Shown here: positions 42,157 to 51,942 of the stretch, piece after piece | Layout: each line of letters opens with the position of its first letter | How positions within the stretch are numbered: the stretch's first letter is position 1 | Source: CAXSBR01 sp964252015 | GTDB taxonomy: Bacteria; Actinomycetota; Actinomycetes; Mycobacteriales; Jatrophihabitantaceae | Length of the DNA stretch: 64,000 bases | Direction of reading: 5' to 3' | Assembly: GCA_964252015.1 (NCBI GenBank) | Contig: CAXULW010000018.1 | Span: 1-64,000, forward strand | The notes under the pieces: generated by a model | The model's input: the letters and a program-made list of their open reading frames with translations, nothing else | Database searches by the model: none | What the model was told of the DNA's origin: nothing | Made by a program: the position numbers and the translations under genes

Positions 42157-42789
42157 TTAGGCGGACCGGTCCGGCGGCAGTACCACTGCAGCAATGGGAA
42201 GTGGGGTACGCCAGACCGACGTCATCGACGAGTCCAGTGACAGGCCGTGGCTGAGTTGCGAGCTGACCCGGCTCAACCGGCGGCAGAGCCAGAGCAGGGT
42301 AAGGGCCAGCGGGATCTCGATCAGAATGGCCGATCCGAGGCTGGCCATCAGGTCTCGCCCGGAATCAGATGTGGTGACGTCGAACCAGGCGTCGCACAGC
42401 AGCAGGGTCCCGGTGACCAGGGTCGCACCGACCGCGACCTGACGCTCCCGCCACAACGCCCAGGCCGTGACGGCGAGGGCGGCGAACAAGGCGAGGTCGA
42501 AGCCCGTCCACGCCGCCTTCCAGTGCCCCGCGACGTAGTGCCGGGGCAGGGTCGCGGCGAGCACACCGATCCAGACGGCCAAGATCAGGCAGGCGACAGC
42601 CAGGAACCGTGGCATCCAGCGCCGGGCCAGGTGGATTCGTCGCCGCAAGACGACGTCGGCTACCGCGAGCTGCTCCAGCCGGTGCACGAGGTGTGCACGT
42701 TCGGACGGCGAGAGCGATGCAAGCACGGCATCCGTGAGTGCGGAGTGCGAATGTTCCGATCCCTCGATCGGTAGCTCGGGGCTGGGCAT
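42157..42789 (-). CDS. Conserved four-helix membrane protein of unknown function
   Basis: This 210-residue protein has an N-terminal soluble part (LASLSPSERAHLVHRLEQ) followed by four hydrophobic helices. Actinobacterial membrane proteins of this pattern are common and uncharacterised. ATG at 42789 has GAAGAAAAG upstream; a TTG further up is less likely. It stands alone between the MFS exporter and the smpB remnant. No function can be suggested. Confidence 0.7.
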   Translation of the reverse strand: MPSPELPIEGSEHSHSALTDAVLASLSPSERAHLVHRLEQLAVADVVLRRRIHLARRWMPRFLAVACLILAVWIGVLAATLPRHYVAGHWKAAWTGFDLALFAALAVTAWALWRERQVAVGATLVTGTLLLCDAWFDVTTSDSGRDLMASLGSAILIEIPLALTLLWLCRRLSRVSSQLSHGLSLDSSMTSVWRTPLPIAAVVLPPDRSA

Positions 42790-42945
42790 CGTCTTTTCTT
42801 CGACCTTCAATGATCTTCCAGCGCGTTCCGACGGCGCGGCGCGACGTCAGGCCCATTCTGCTCGCCACCGAAGATTTGAGCGCTGCCCGCTACTGGGATG
42901 TCACCCCGTCGCCCGGAGTCGCGCAGGGCTGTGACACTTCCGGGT

Positions 42946-43418
42946 GTGAAAGAGCGTGGACGTACCCCGGTTGCCACGAACCGCAAAGCGCGCCACCTCT
43001 ACGTCGTGCTGGACACCGTCGAGGCCGGGATCGTCCTGGTCGGCAACGAAGTGAAGAGCCTGCGGCTACACCGTGCGTCTCTGGGTGAGGCGTTCGCCAC
43101 CGTCGAGGATCACGAGATGTGGCTGCACAACTTACACATCGCCGAGTACGCCTTCGCACGTGGACGAACCACGCTGTCCGACGCAAGCGCAAGCTGCTCT
43201 TGCACCGCGCCGAGATCGTGAAATGGGAGCAAATCGTGCGCGAGAGCGGTGTGGCGATGGTGCCCCTAGCCCTCTACTTCAGCGATGGCCGCGTCAAGGT
43301 CGAACTTGCACTCGTCCGCGGCAAGAAGACCTGGGATCGACGGCACGACCTCGCCGAACGCGACGACCGTCGCGACATCGAGCGTGCGCTGTCGGACCAC
43401 ATAAAGCGACGCCGATGA
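42946..43418 (+). pseudogene. smpB: Second smpB (SsrA-binding protein) with a frameshift
   Basis: The frame from GTG 42946 encodes the SmpB N-terminal half (RKARHLYVVLDTVEAGIVLV, then GNEVKSLRLHRASLGEAF and WLHNLHIAEYAFA). The C-terminal half (TWTNHAVRRKRKLLLHRAEI, PLALYFSDGRVKVELALVRG, RALSDHIKRRR) is in a different frame from 43158. One missing base near 43156-43158 explains it. SmpB delivers tmRNA to stalled ribosomes and is normally encoded once per genome, away from this kind of locus, so this is probably an extra, degrading copy. No tmRNA gene was seen nearby. Confidence 0.85.
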
Positions 43419-43548
43419 CATGTAGCGCGTTGAGCCGGAACTCGCGGGCCTGTCAACCGTGAATCATTCGCCGATGATTGCATCGGCACGTGATGGCATA
43501 GCGCTCGTGCCGGCTACGGGACTGCCGTCGTTCCCCTGGTCTTGTCGT

Positions 43549-44424
43549 TTACTTGTGAGCCACGACGGGGAGGTCGATCAACGTAGCCAGGTCTTTCTGC
43601 TCCTGAGCGGTCAGCGTGTAGATCGGCTGCGCTGTGAACAGCACCATTGGAGTGGCGCCGACTGAGTGTCCCCAGGTCAACGCATCCGCAGCCCATTGCG
43701 CGCGACCCACGGTGCGCGACGAGTTGAATTCTGCGAAACCAACGGGGACCAGCGGGAACTGAGCTTTGAGGTGCGCCAGTGCCGCTGAAGCCACGGTCTG
43801 CAATGACTTCCCGGGTGCTACGCCGTTGATGCCGTCGTAGGCGTCTATCCCAACAAACTGCACGTAACGAGGATCAAGGGTGTCAAGAAAGTGGTAACGG
43901 ATCACGTTGAATTGGACGTCGATCGGCCCCAGCAGCACAGCCGGGTTTGCGGCTTGGACGACGGCCGAGCCGTGCTCGTATGCGGCCTTGTACAGAGCGA
44001 TGGAGATATTCTTGGCATGGGTGGACGGTTCGTGCAGGAGTGTCAACCGCACCCCCGCCGGTACGGTCGCTGCGAACTGCGCCAACGCCGCGTCGAAAGT
44101 TCCCGCGGCAAGCTGGGTTGGATCGAGCCATATGCTCAGCCAGGGAGTCTCGCCTGCCTGAAGCGCTGCAGCGGCACCCGGAAACGCCGTGAAAGATGCC
44201 GGGACCGTATTGGTGGCGTACAGCCGCGCCCACTGCACGGGCAAGCCATTAGCGACAGCACTGGCAAGTAGGGCTGGTTTCCCGCCAGTCACTGCCATAC
44301 CGAAGCTCGCATACTGCGGTGCTTCGAGCGGCGCGGCCGAGGCAGCCGTGATGCTCGAACCCAGGCTCGCCACCGCCAGACTCGCCGCAATTGCGTAGCG
44401 CATACACCGGCGTTTGATCGCCAT
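43549..44424 (-). CDS. Secreted TIM-barrel glycosidase-like protein
   Basis: This 291-residue protein has a cleavable signal peptide (YAIAASLAVASLGSSITAA, about 10-30) and a clan-A glycosidase pattern: an acid/base Glu in LTLLHEPSTH (about residue 130) and a probable nucleophile Glu in VGFAEFNSSRT (about 231), with VQFVGIDAYDG between them. That spacing resembles GH26/GH5-like mannanases and related hydrolases. The substrate cannot be told. ATG at 44424 gives a normal signal peptide. It has no obvious operon partner. Confidence 0.75.
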   Translation of the reverse strand: MAIKRRCMRYAIAASLAVASLGSSITAASAAPLEAPQYASFGMAVTGGKPALLASAVANGLPVQWARLYATNTVPASFTAFPGAAAALQAGETPWLSIWLDPTQLAAGTFDAALAQFAATVPAGVRLTLLHEPSTHAKNISIALYKAAYEHGSAVVQAANPAVLLGPIDVQFNVIRYHFLDTLDPRYVQFVGIDAYDGINGVAPGKSLQTVASAALAHLKAQFPLVPVGFAEFNSSRTVGRAQWAADALTWGHSVGATPMVLFTAQPIYTLTAQEQKDLATLIDLPVVAHK

Positions 44425-44640
44425 TCTTGCCGTCCCCGTTCAATCGACACGACCTCGTATGTAGACAGAACCTATCCGTCTACGGCGACTCGCGCACCCA
44501 GACGAGGACGACGACCCCTTGAAGGCCACAGATAAGGCCGTCTCGCGGTCAGCCGTCTGGGCGATGGGCCTGGCAATCGTGGCCACTTTCATCCGCACAG
44601 CTCCGTTCACCGCAGTGTGATCATGTACGGCGGCCGGCGA

Positions 44641-45363
44641 TCATCCTGTGTCGCGTCCGCGCCTACGTTCTTGGGTGCTGGCGCGCTCGGTGCCGGGCGT
44701 GCTCCCGGCGCGTGCGGCAGAATCGCGTTCGTTGCCCAGCCAGGCGAGGACAGCAAGGACGCGGCGGTTCGTCTCCTGGGAATCGGAGATGTCGAGCTTG
44801 GCCAGTAGGTGCGCGACGTGGGCCTCGACGGTGCGGGCGCTGAGGACGAGCCGGTCGGCAATAGCGGTGTTGGAGAGTCCCTGCGCCATGAGGGCGAGCA
44901 CCTGACGCTCGCGCTCGGAGAGCTGGCCGAGCGGTGACACTTCGTTTCCGGCGATGAGCGCGGCAACGATTTTGGGGTCGAGGGCGGAGCCGCCGCGGGA
45001 GATTCGCTCGCAGGTGTCGACGAACTCGCGGATGTCGAGCACGCGGTCCTTGAGGAGATAGCCGAACGCAGGGTGTCCGAGGAGGTCGGCGGCGGGCCCG
45101 ATCTCGACGTGCTGAGACAGCAGGAGGACGCCAAGTTGGGGCCGCTCGGCCTTGATGGCGCGGGCCGCGGTAACGCCCTCGTCGGTATGGGTGGGCGGCA
45201 TCCTGATGTCGAGCACGACAAGGTCGGGGTCATCGGAGGCAATCCGGCTGGTCAGCTCGGAAACATCCGCCAGAACCGAGGTGACCTCGTGCCCGAGGTC
45301 GACGAAGAGCCGGGCGAGTCCTTCGCGGAGTAGGGCCTGATCCTCGGCCAGGATCACCCGCAC
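44641..45363 (-). CDS. NarL/LuxR-type response regulator
   Basis: This 240-residue regulator has a receiver domain (VRVILAEDQALLREGLARLF; phosphorylation Asp in LVVLDIRMPP; Lys in YLLKDRV) and a C-terminal LuxR helix-turn-helix (LSERERQVLALMAQGLSNTA, then ARTVEAHVAHLLAKLDI). GTG at 45363 overlaps the end of the kinase gene by 10 bases, so the two are coupled. A long Arg-rich tail follows the helix-turn-helix. The membrane protein at 47466, divergent from the kinase, is a likely target. Confidence 0.9.
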   Translation of the reverse strand: MRVILAEDQALLREGLARLFVDLGHEVTSVLADVSELTSRIASDDPDLVVLDIRMPPTHTDEGVTAARAIKAERPQLGVLLLSQHVEIGPAADLLGHPAFGYLLKDRVLDIREFVDTCERISRGGSALDPKIVAALIAGNEVSPLGQLSERERQVLALMAQGLSNTAIADRLVLSARTVEAHVAHLLAKLDISDSQETNRRVLAVLAWLGNERDSAARAGSTPGTERASTQERRRGRDTG

Positions 45364-47336
45364 GGCAGGCGCGCTTCGAGGCGGGTCCCTCCCCCGAGGG
45401 GCGAGTCGACCCGGAGGTTGCCGTGGTGGGCGCGAATCCGGTCGGCCAGGCCGAGGAGCCCGGTACCGCGGTGGGGCTCGGCGCCGCCGCGGCCATTGTC
45501 GATGACCGTGACGACCAGCGAGCCGTCCTCCCGGGAGAGTTCGACCGATATCTGCGAAGCCTCCGCGTGCTTGACGGCGTTCGTGACCGCTTCGCACGCA
45601 ACGAAGTACGCCGCCGTTTCGACGTGGCTGGGGAAACGCTGCGGCAGCGCGCAAACGTCGAGCCGGACCGGCGTGCGGGCCGCGAGCTCGCGCAGCGCCG
45701 TGCCGAGTCCCTCGTCGAGCGATCCGGGCCGCAGCCCGCCCGCGAGTTCGCGCAGCTCGTCGATCGAGGTGGTGAGCTCGGCTACCGCTTCGTCGATCGC
45801 CGTGGTGAGCTCGGTGGCTGCCCGGTCCTTGGCTGTCCCCAGCGCCAAGTCAGCCCGAAGTTGCGCGTGCCGGAGCGTCAGTCCGATCGCGACCAGCCTC
45901 TGTTGGGCGCCGTCGTGCAGGTCGCGAGCGATCCGTCGTCGCTCCTCGTCAGCGACCGACTGGATGCGCCGCCTCGATGTCTCGACCTCGTGCAGGTGTC
46001 GCCGCAGCTGCACCTGGAACGCCGCCATCTCGATCGCCAGTGCACCAGCGTCGGCGACAGCGGCCACCAACCGCTCGTCGCCATCGCGGTGCCTGAGCAC
46101 GGCGGTGGCTCCGGCGGCGGTGGACACACGCAGCGTTCGACGGCCGGCGCCGTACGTCGCGGTGGCGAGTGGCGGCTCGTGCCCTTCGGGGTCGACGACC
46201 ATGCCGTCCGGCAGCTCGAGCGCCAGCGTAAGCCGGTCATCGCGAAGTGCCCTACGAAAGGCGGCCTCGAGCCCCGCGACGGTGGCGTCGCCGGAGCGGA
46301 CGGCGTCGACGAACTCTGCGGTCGCGCTGACGGCTCGGTGCCGGGCCGGCCGCAGCCACCGGTCGGCCAGCGACTGCACCGCGTCGTGCACCGGCCGGAA
46401 TGTCAGGGCCACGACCAGCGTGGCACCGGCGGCGGCGAACGGCGCGGAGACGAAGCCGGCGGCTATCAGCGTGACCGCGACGTACACCGTCGCGAGCAGC
46501 GAGGCGATGACGGCGTAAGCGACGGTTCGCACGATCACGAGGTCGACGTCGTAGAGCCGGTGGCGCAGGATGGCCACGCAGGCGCTGACGGGGATCAGAA
46601 CGAGCGCGACCGCGGCCAGCAGCTGGATCGGCGCCCACACCGTCCACAGCGCCGCGGACGCCGGGAGAACGACACCGACCAGGGCGGCGGCGAGGACGAC
46701 CCACTTGAGCTGGTCGCGCTCGGCTCCGCGGGCTCGCCGAAGGCGTACCAGGAGGGCCACGACGGACGCGATGAGCGCGGCGCAGACCAGGCCCGCGCCC
46801 ACACCGAACAGCAGGCCCGCTGGGAACCCGTCGCGGGCGTACGGATTGACCCCGCTGACGAAATCGGCCCCCAGCCGCGGGTCCAGCGACCACCCCGGGA
46901 CGGCGAGGACAGCTCCGACGACCCAGGCCCACACCACGACGCGCCATCCGCGGCCCGGCAACCGGCCGTCGGGGAAGAGCAGGAACAGCAGGATCAGTCC
47001 GGACGCCGCCACGATCCACGATGTCAGCCCGAACAGCTGGGTGAGGGACGCGAGCGGCCATCCCTGGTGCGCGGCGCGGACCCCGTAAGCCAACGAGAAG
47101 TCGGCCACGGCGGCGTTCCACACGGCGTACAGCAGCAGCAGCCAGCCGATCGGATGCCGCGGGAATCGGTGCACGATCAAGGCACCGGCCCCGGCCTGGG
47201 TCACCGCGTAGACGAGATAGAGCACGGCCTCGACGAGGCCGTGTTCGCCCGCGGTGAGGCACACCGCGGCCACCTCGAGCGCTAAGACCACCGCGACGAG
47301 GCCGGCCGCCACCCGTCGGGCTGCCTTCGGTGACAT
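45354..47336 (-). CDS. Membrane sensor histidine kinase, NarL/DesK-type
   Basis: This 660-residue kinase has about seven to nine N-terminal membrane helices (residues 1-310), a GAF-like segment (about 325-440), a HisKA_3 dimerisation helix with the phospho-His in EERRRIARDLHDGAQQRL (about 470), and an HATPase domain with CEAVTNAVKHA, VIDNGRGG and GTGLLGLADRIRAHHG. The membrane region probably senses the membrane or an external signal. It forms a two-component pair with the overlapping response regulator. Confidence 0.9.
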   Translation of the reverse strand: MSPKAARRVAAGLVAVVLALEVAAVCLTAGEHGLVEAVLYLVYAVTQAGAGALIVHRFPRHPIGWLLLLYAVWNAAVADFSLAYGVRAAHQGWPLASLTQLFGLTSWIVAASGLILLFLLFPDGRLPGRGWRVVVWAWVVGAVLAVPGWSLDPRLGADFVSGVNPYARDGFPAGLLFGVGAGLVCAALIASVVALLVRLRRARGAERDQLKWVVLAAALVGVVLPASAALWTVWAPIQLLAAVALVLIPVSACVAILRHRLYDVDLVIVRTVAYAVIASLLATVYVAVTLIAAGFVSAPFAAAGATLVVALTFRPVHDAVQSLADRWLRPARHRAVSATAEFVDAVRSGDATVAGLEAAFRRALRDDRLTLALELPDGMVVDPEGHEPPLATATYGAGRRTLRVSTAAGATAVLRHRDGDERLVAAVADAGALAIEMAAFQVQLRRHLHEVETSRRRIQSVADEERRRIARDLHDGAQQRLVAIGLTLRHAQLRADLALGTAKDRAATELTTAIDEAVAELTTSIDELRELAGGLRPGSLDEGLGTALRELAARTPVRLDVCALPQRFPSHVETAAYFVACEAVTNAVKHAEASQISVELSREDGSLVVTVIDNGRGGAEPHRGTGLLGLADRIRAHHGNLRVDSPLGGGTRLEARLPCG

Positions 47337-47465
47337 GCCGGGATTATGTCAGCGAATTCGGGTCCCGAGCATTGGTGCTAGCACGCATCACGGTCGCGAG
47401 TTTTGCCTGATGCCGCAGCTCCTACGCCGTCCCTACGGTCGTTGCACCGACACCAGGAGGAGCAG

Positions 47466-48095
47466 ATGATCACCACCACGACCACCCAGATTGTCCCTGA
47501 CCACGATCAGACGCGCCGAGCACGGTGGTGCGTCGCCGCCGGTCTTGTCGGCGTCGCGCAAGGGGCCGCGGTGCTTGCCTGGCCGCATCAGGTCCACGAC
47601 AGCCGGTACAGCTTCCCGTTCACCGCCAGCTGGTACGTCATTGCTCAGGCCACGTTCTTCCTGCAGCACCTACCCCTCGCAGTGGCGGTGGGAGTCGTGG
47701 CCGCCCTGCCCGCGGTGCGCCGGGAGAAGCTCGCCCACCGCGCCCTTGTCGTGGCCACCGCTGGGCTCGGCCTGCTCGCGTTGATGGAGCTCATCGCGAT
47801 GTCGGCCGCCACCACCGCCAACGACTCCACGCTCGGAACCACGATCAGCAGCCTCTACACGATCCCAGTGCTCCTGACCGGAGGCGGGCTGCTCGTGGCC
47901 GGCACCGTCCTCCTGCGCCGACGCACCCTGGGCCCTACCCTGCTGTGGACCTTGATCGCCCTCGGCGCGTTCGTCTTCGTCGGCCTTGGTCCGGCCATGG
48001 CCGCAGACTCCTTCGTCGGCGGTCGACTGGCGATCATGGCGTGGATGGTGCTCTTCGTCGTGCTCGGCCAGGTGATGCAGCGCCCCGAGCGATGA
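47466..48095 (+). CDS. Six-helix membrane protein of unknown function
   Basis: This 209-residue protein has about six hydrophobic segments (WCVAAGLVGVAQGAAVLAW, LPLAVAVGVVAALPAV, ALVVATAGLGLLALMELIAM and three more). A strong AGGAGGAG ribosome-binding site fixes the ATG at 47466. It is divergent from the sensor kinase at 45354-47336 with a 129-base spacer, so it is probably controlled by that two-component system. No known family was recognised. Confidence 0.78.
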   Translation: MITTTTTQIVPDHDQTRRARWCVAAGLVGVAQGAAVLAWPHQVHDSRYSFPFTASWYVIAQATFFLQHLPLAVAVGVVAALPAVRREKLAHRALVVATAGLGLLALMELIAMSAATTANDSTLGTTISSLYTIPVLLTGGGLLVAGTVLLRRRTLGPTLLWTLIALGAFVFVGLGPAMAADSFVGGRLAIMAWMVLFVVLGQVMQRPER

Positions 48096-48563
48096 CCTCG
48101 GCCCGCGGCCACGAATTCGCGCCAGGGATCAGGCGGGAGCCGTGCGCGGTCGAGCTACGAGACCTGAGCAACCGGTAGGCCGGGTCGGCGCCGTACTCGA
48201 GACGTCGGGCTGGTATCCGGGGCGCACCGCGCCGGACCATCTGCGCATCATCCCAGACCGAAAGAGCGATCCTGGGTTACGGCCGACACCCAATCCCTCG
48301 GGCGATAACGACGTGACCACACCCCGCGGCTACGTCGGCCTGGCGCGGCGGTATTCGTCGATATCACGCATGATCGCGCCGTAACAGCCCCGGCGCAGAT
48401 GAGCTGTTCTGCAGCGGTGAAGTCATCGCTGGCCGCGGACGCGTTACCGGCCGTCGATCCCGCCTATTGCGCCGCCCTTTGTGCACGCGACGCAGGTGCC
48501 GCTCGGCAGATCCAGTTCAGACGCGGTTCCTCGTCGAGGTGGGCGTGGCGAGGCGGCAAGGGG
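48096..48563. other. Gene-free stretch
   Basis: About 468 bases between the membrane protein and the peptidase stop. Short frames exist on both strands but none resembles a known protein. Probably decayed sequence. Confidence 0.4.
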
Positions 48564-50285
48564 TTACCCGACGTGCGGCGCGCCGTGCTCGGCGACAAAT
48601 CGCTTCGTCCACGCCTCTGCGTCTAGGCGACCGGTCACCGCACTGCGAGCCGATCCGCTGAGGTCGGACACGGTGCCCGACTCGTTGGGTGTCGGCAGCG
48701 GTAGCCCGGGGCAATTGGCGTCGTGTGCGGGCAGTATGCCCTTGAGCAGGTAGTTGTTGGCGTAGCCGTCGGCACAGTCGTCGCCGTAGCCGTAGATCGT
48801 GTGCCCAGCCTGGTTCCGGATCGTTACAAGTCGCGCCTTCGGCGTCCGGGAACGAGCGAGCTGCGCGTTCTTCAGTGGTGTCGCTGGGTCGTTGTCGTTG
48901 TTGAGCATGAGCAGCTTCGGCAACTTGGCGCCGACCACCGGTGAGCCGTGGACGGGGAGGGTAAAGAATGGGCACGGGTTGACGTTCCAGTTGGCTCCGA
49001 TAAGTGGGTAATGCGTGCGGGAGTAGTTTGTCTCAGCGAGGACCTCGGGGTACGTCTGCGAACGGTCGTCCTGGCAGACGATCGAGTAGAACGGGTCGTC
49101 ACCCACGCCGAACGAAGAGGAGAAGAACGAGGTGACCAAGACCTTCTCGTCGTGGGTCGCCGTGGAATAATGCTCGATGGCCGACAACGCCTCAGCGATA
49201 TAGGGGTATTCCAACGTGCTGTACAGGGAACCGGCGATACCGCTGTCGTAGCCCGCGGCGGTGAGCTTGGTGCCGTCGGTCAGCGTGAGCGGATGCTTGG
49301 CCAGCACGGCGCGACGATGCTCGTAGGTCGCGTCCACCGCCTTAGCGTTAGGTCCAAGACGATAGTTGGTGTTGTACTTCGCGATCCACGGCTCCAAGAA
49401 GTCGTTGAAGTTGGTCTGGAAACCCTTGGCCTGACGGTTGAAACTTTCGTACGACAGCGACGTCCAGTCCAAATTGCCGTCGAGCACGAACCGTCCGACG
49501 TGCTGCGGAAACACTGCTGCGTACCAGGCTCCGAGCTGGGTGCCGCCCGAGAATCCTAGATAGCTAATCTTGCTTTCGTGCAGCAGCTGACGCACTAGGT
49601 CGAAGTCCTGGACGGTCTGGGAATGCTGGATGTACGGAGTCAGCGGGTTGCGTGAGCATTCCGCGGCGTACTTCTCGTCGAGCGCCTTGATCTTGGCCTG
49701 GTTCTGGCGCGACGTGTCGCGGCCGTCGAGGTTGTACAGCGTGTTAAGAACCGAAGGATCGGCGCACTGCAGCAATGGCCGGGACTCCCCCACTCCCCGC
49801 TGATCTATCCCGATCAGGTCGTAAGCGGCCGCGATGGTCGGGTCAGTCTTAGGGATGAACAGCGGCAGGTCCAGGCCCGCGGCCCCCGGCCCGCCCGGAT
49901 TGGTGAACAGTACGCCCAAGCGCTTCGCCGGTTCGGCCGCCTTGATGCGTGAGATCTCGATCGAAATCGTGCGCCCAAACGGATGACTCCAGTCCAGCGG
50001 CACGACGACCTTCGTACACAACAGGGTCGGGTACCCCTCGCCCGGGTAACACACGGACCAGTGAAGTTTCTGCTCCAGCAGCGGCTTCGGCACGGTCGAG
50101 CTGCCCGACGAGCCGTAACCGGGTGCGCCGTTGCCAGGTGCGCTACTGGCTGCCGGCGACGCGACGGCGGTCGGCACGGTGAGGCCCAAGACCACGGCGC
50201 CTGTTGCGGCCACGGCGGCGGCGATCCGACCAAAGCGCTTGCGTCCGTAAGCAGTCGACGCAGAACATCCCGAGAGACGAGCCAT
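48564..50285 (-). CDS. Secreted tripeptidyl-aminopeptidase-like alpha/beta hydrolase
   Basis: This 573-residue protein has a signal peptide (RIAAAVAATGAVVLGLTV, about residues 19-42) and a serine-hydrolase fold like actinomycete tripeptidyl aminopeptidases. The oxyanion region VLFTNPGGPG is near 130, DLIGIDQRGVGES near 160, the nucleophile in LGFSGGTQLG at about 244, an acid in MLNNDNDPATP near 465 and the His in NQAGHTIYGYG near 495. It should trim peptides outside the cell. GGGGGA fixes the ATG at 50285. It appears to be a single-gene unit. Confidence 0.88.
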   Translation of the reverse strand: MARLSGCSASTAYGRKRFGRIAAAVAATGAVVLGLTVPTAVASPAASSAPGNGAPGYGSSGSSTVPKPLLEQKLHWSVCYPGEGYPTLLCTKVVVPLDWSHPFGRTISIEISRIKAAEPAKRLGVLFTNPGGPGAAGLDLPLFIPKTDPTIAAAYDLIGIDQRGVGESRPLLQCADPSVLNTLYNLDGRDTSRQNQAKIKALDEKYAAECSRNPLTPYIQHSQTVQDFDLVRQLLHESKISYLGFSGGTQLGAWYAAVFPQHVGRFVLDGNLDWTSLSYESFNRQAKGFQTNFNDFLEPWIAKYNTNYRLGPNAKAVDATYEHRRAVLAKHPLTLTDGTKLTAAGYDSGIAGSLYSTLEYPYIAEALSAIEHYSTATHDEKVLVTSFFSSSFGVGDDPFYSIVCQDDRSQTYPEVLAETNYSRTHYPLIGANWNVNPCPFFTLPVHGSPVVGAKLPKLLMLNNDNDPATPLKNAQLARSRTPKARLVTIRNQAGHTIYGYGDDCADGYANNYLLKGILPAHDANCPGLPLPTPNESGTVSDLSGSARSAVTGRLDAEAWTKRFVAEHGAPHVG

Positions 50286-50345
50286 GACTTCCCCCAAGTG
50301 TCATGCTGCTCCCAGCTTCGGTAACAGCATCGACAGGCTAACGGC

Positions 50346-50700
50346 GTGGTGAGCCCACAGCAAACGCTGCGCAGCCGTACCCCCAACACCGACGCGCATC
50401 GTCTACGAACGCACAATCGGATCGGACGCGCAGGCCCAGACGCCTTGGGCATCGAACGCGGCCACCACACCCTTACCGTCCTGCGCAAGGGCGGCAAGAT
50501 CGTCGTCACCCCATTGGCCCCACGGACCGCCCGGGCAATCGACCTGGCCATCGGCGAGGGACTGGACGGGCCGATCTTCCTCCGCTCGGACGGCAGCATA
50601 TGGACGGGCACTGCGCCTCCCGGATCGTGCGACGGGTCGCCCGCCGCGCCGGCGTGGACAAACCCATCGGACCGCCCCCACGCAGTGCAAGCTGGGCGGC
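50346..50700 (+). pseudogene. Tyrosine recombinase catalytic-domain remnant
   Basis: A frame reads LGIERGHHTLTVLRKGGK, PLAPRTARAIDLAIGEGLDG and PIFLRSDGS, and after a frameshift near 50595 another frame reads GHCASRIVRRVARRAGVDKP. This is the middle of an integrase catalytic domain. The C-terminal His-x-x-Arg and catalytic Tyr region is not recognisable. It appears to be a different enzyme from the remnant at 36015. Confidence 0.65.
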
Positions 50701-51012
50701 AGATCTGCATCCGTCGCTCAGCCAGCGCCTCACCCGTCGTTCTGGACGATCTGTGCTAGCTGATCGACCCGCACAGATGAATCGCTAGGCACGCCAACGC
50801 ACGCTCGTAGCCGACGGGCAGTTCAGCGACGGCTGCAGGCCCGCCTCGACTGCGGCCGTGCAGGAGAGCCGTTGCTGTTGGTCTGATGAGCCGAACTTCC
50901 TGAATGGCCGCGGTCGGCGCGGTAGCCGGCCACCCCACGCCTCGGCTTGCGAGACGCCGTCAACTTGCGAGGTCGGCGCCTGCGTCCGGTTACTGGATGA
51001 CCCGGCGCTCGG
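50701..51012. other. Gene-free stretch after the integrase remnant
   Basis: About 312 bases with short frames only. One minus-strand frame ends VAELPVGYERALACLAI, which could be the tail of a lost gene, but no family was recognised. Confidence 0.35.
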
Positions 51013-51786
51013 TCAGGGTCGAATCGAGCGGCGGATCAGCTCGGTCGTCTCGGTCGGACGCTCGAGGTTGGGCAGGTGGCCGGCCCATGACAGCTCAATA
51101 CGTTCGGCCCGCGGCAGCTCGGCAGCCAGGTGGTCGCCGACGGCGCGGAACCAGGGCAGGTCTCGACCCCCGGTCACGACGGTGGCCGGACAGCTGATGC
51201 TGGCCGGGTCGACTTCGGGGTCCTCCTCGTGCACGTCGTCTCCGGCGGCGAGTTGGACGCGGAATGCGTTCGACTGCATCTCGCGGAACAGCTCCCGCGT
51301 CGACGCGTCGACCTCGGGCTGCAGCCACATCGTGACGTTGAGCTCGGTCGCTCCCGCCACGTCGCCGGCGTGCAGCAGCGTGCTTTCCTGCTCGGCGAAA
51401 GCGCGCAGGTCGGCGGTGGGCTGCACGCCGTCGGCCGCGGCGCACAGCAGGACCAGAGCGCTCACTCGATCCGGAACGGCGGACGCGACCTGCAGTGCTA
51501 CCGCACCTCCGCCCGAGGAGCCGATGACCGCGCAGCGGTCGATGCCGAGGTGATCGAGCAACCGGACGACATCACCGGCATGGGAGAACGGAGCTGAGTC
51601 CAACGGTGAGCGGCCGTACCCGCGAAGGTCTGGAGCTACAACCGTCCGGTCGGCGCTCAGTTCGCGGACTTGCGGTCGCCACTGGCGCGCGTCCGCGGCC
51701 GTGGAGTGCAACAGCAGCACCGGCGGCCCTGTGCCCTGGACGGCATGATGAAGGATTACCGGCCAGTCGTACCATCCGCGGACCAC
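51013..51786 (-). CDS. Alpha/beta hydrolase
   Basis: This 257-residue hydrolase has VLLLHSTAADARQW, VAPDLRGYGRS, a nucleophile elbow GSSGGG (Ser near residue 92), VVTGGRDLPWF and a catalytic His in LSWAGHLPNLE. These motifs cover the usual Ser-Asp-His triad of esterase/lactonase-type enzymes. The GTG at 51786 is the only start that leaves the first beta strand intact, and it lacks a clear ribosome-binding site. It stands alone; the substrate is unknown. Confidence 0.82.
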   Translation of the reverse strand: MVRGWYDWPVILHHAVQGTGPPVLLLHSTAADARQWRPQVRELSADRTVVAPDLRGYGRSPLDSAPFSHAGDVVRLLDHLGIDRCAVIGSSGGGAVALQVASAVPDRVSALVLLCAAADGVQPTADLRAFAEQESTLLHAGDVAGATELNVTMWLQPEVDASTRELFREMQSNAFRVQLAAGDDVHEEDPEVDPASISCPATVVTGGRDLPWFRAVGDHLAAELPRAERIELSWAGHLPNLERPTETTELIRRSIRP

Positions 51787-51942
51787 ACCACGTACCGGTT
51801 TCCGGCCGAGCTTGCGTCGATCGGCCCAGCCGTGGTCGCCGCTGCAGCAGACAAGTAGTGGACGAACGACCGGACGCCGCCCCCAGCGGAGAACTTGAGC
51901 GGCCTAGCCCGCACCGGGCACCATCAGCCCCGGAGGTGCGCG

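Noticed and set aside
45423..47285. 620-codon plus-strand frame opposite the sensor kinase
   Set aside because: Antisense shadow of a well-supported kinase; the sequence is Gly/Arg/Asp-rich without a domain pattern.
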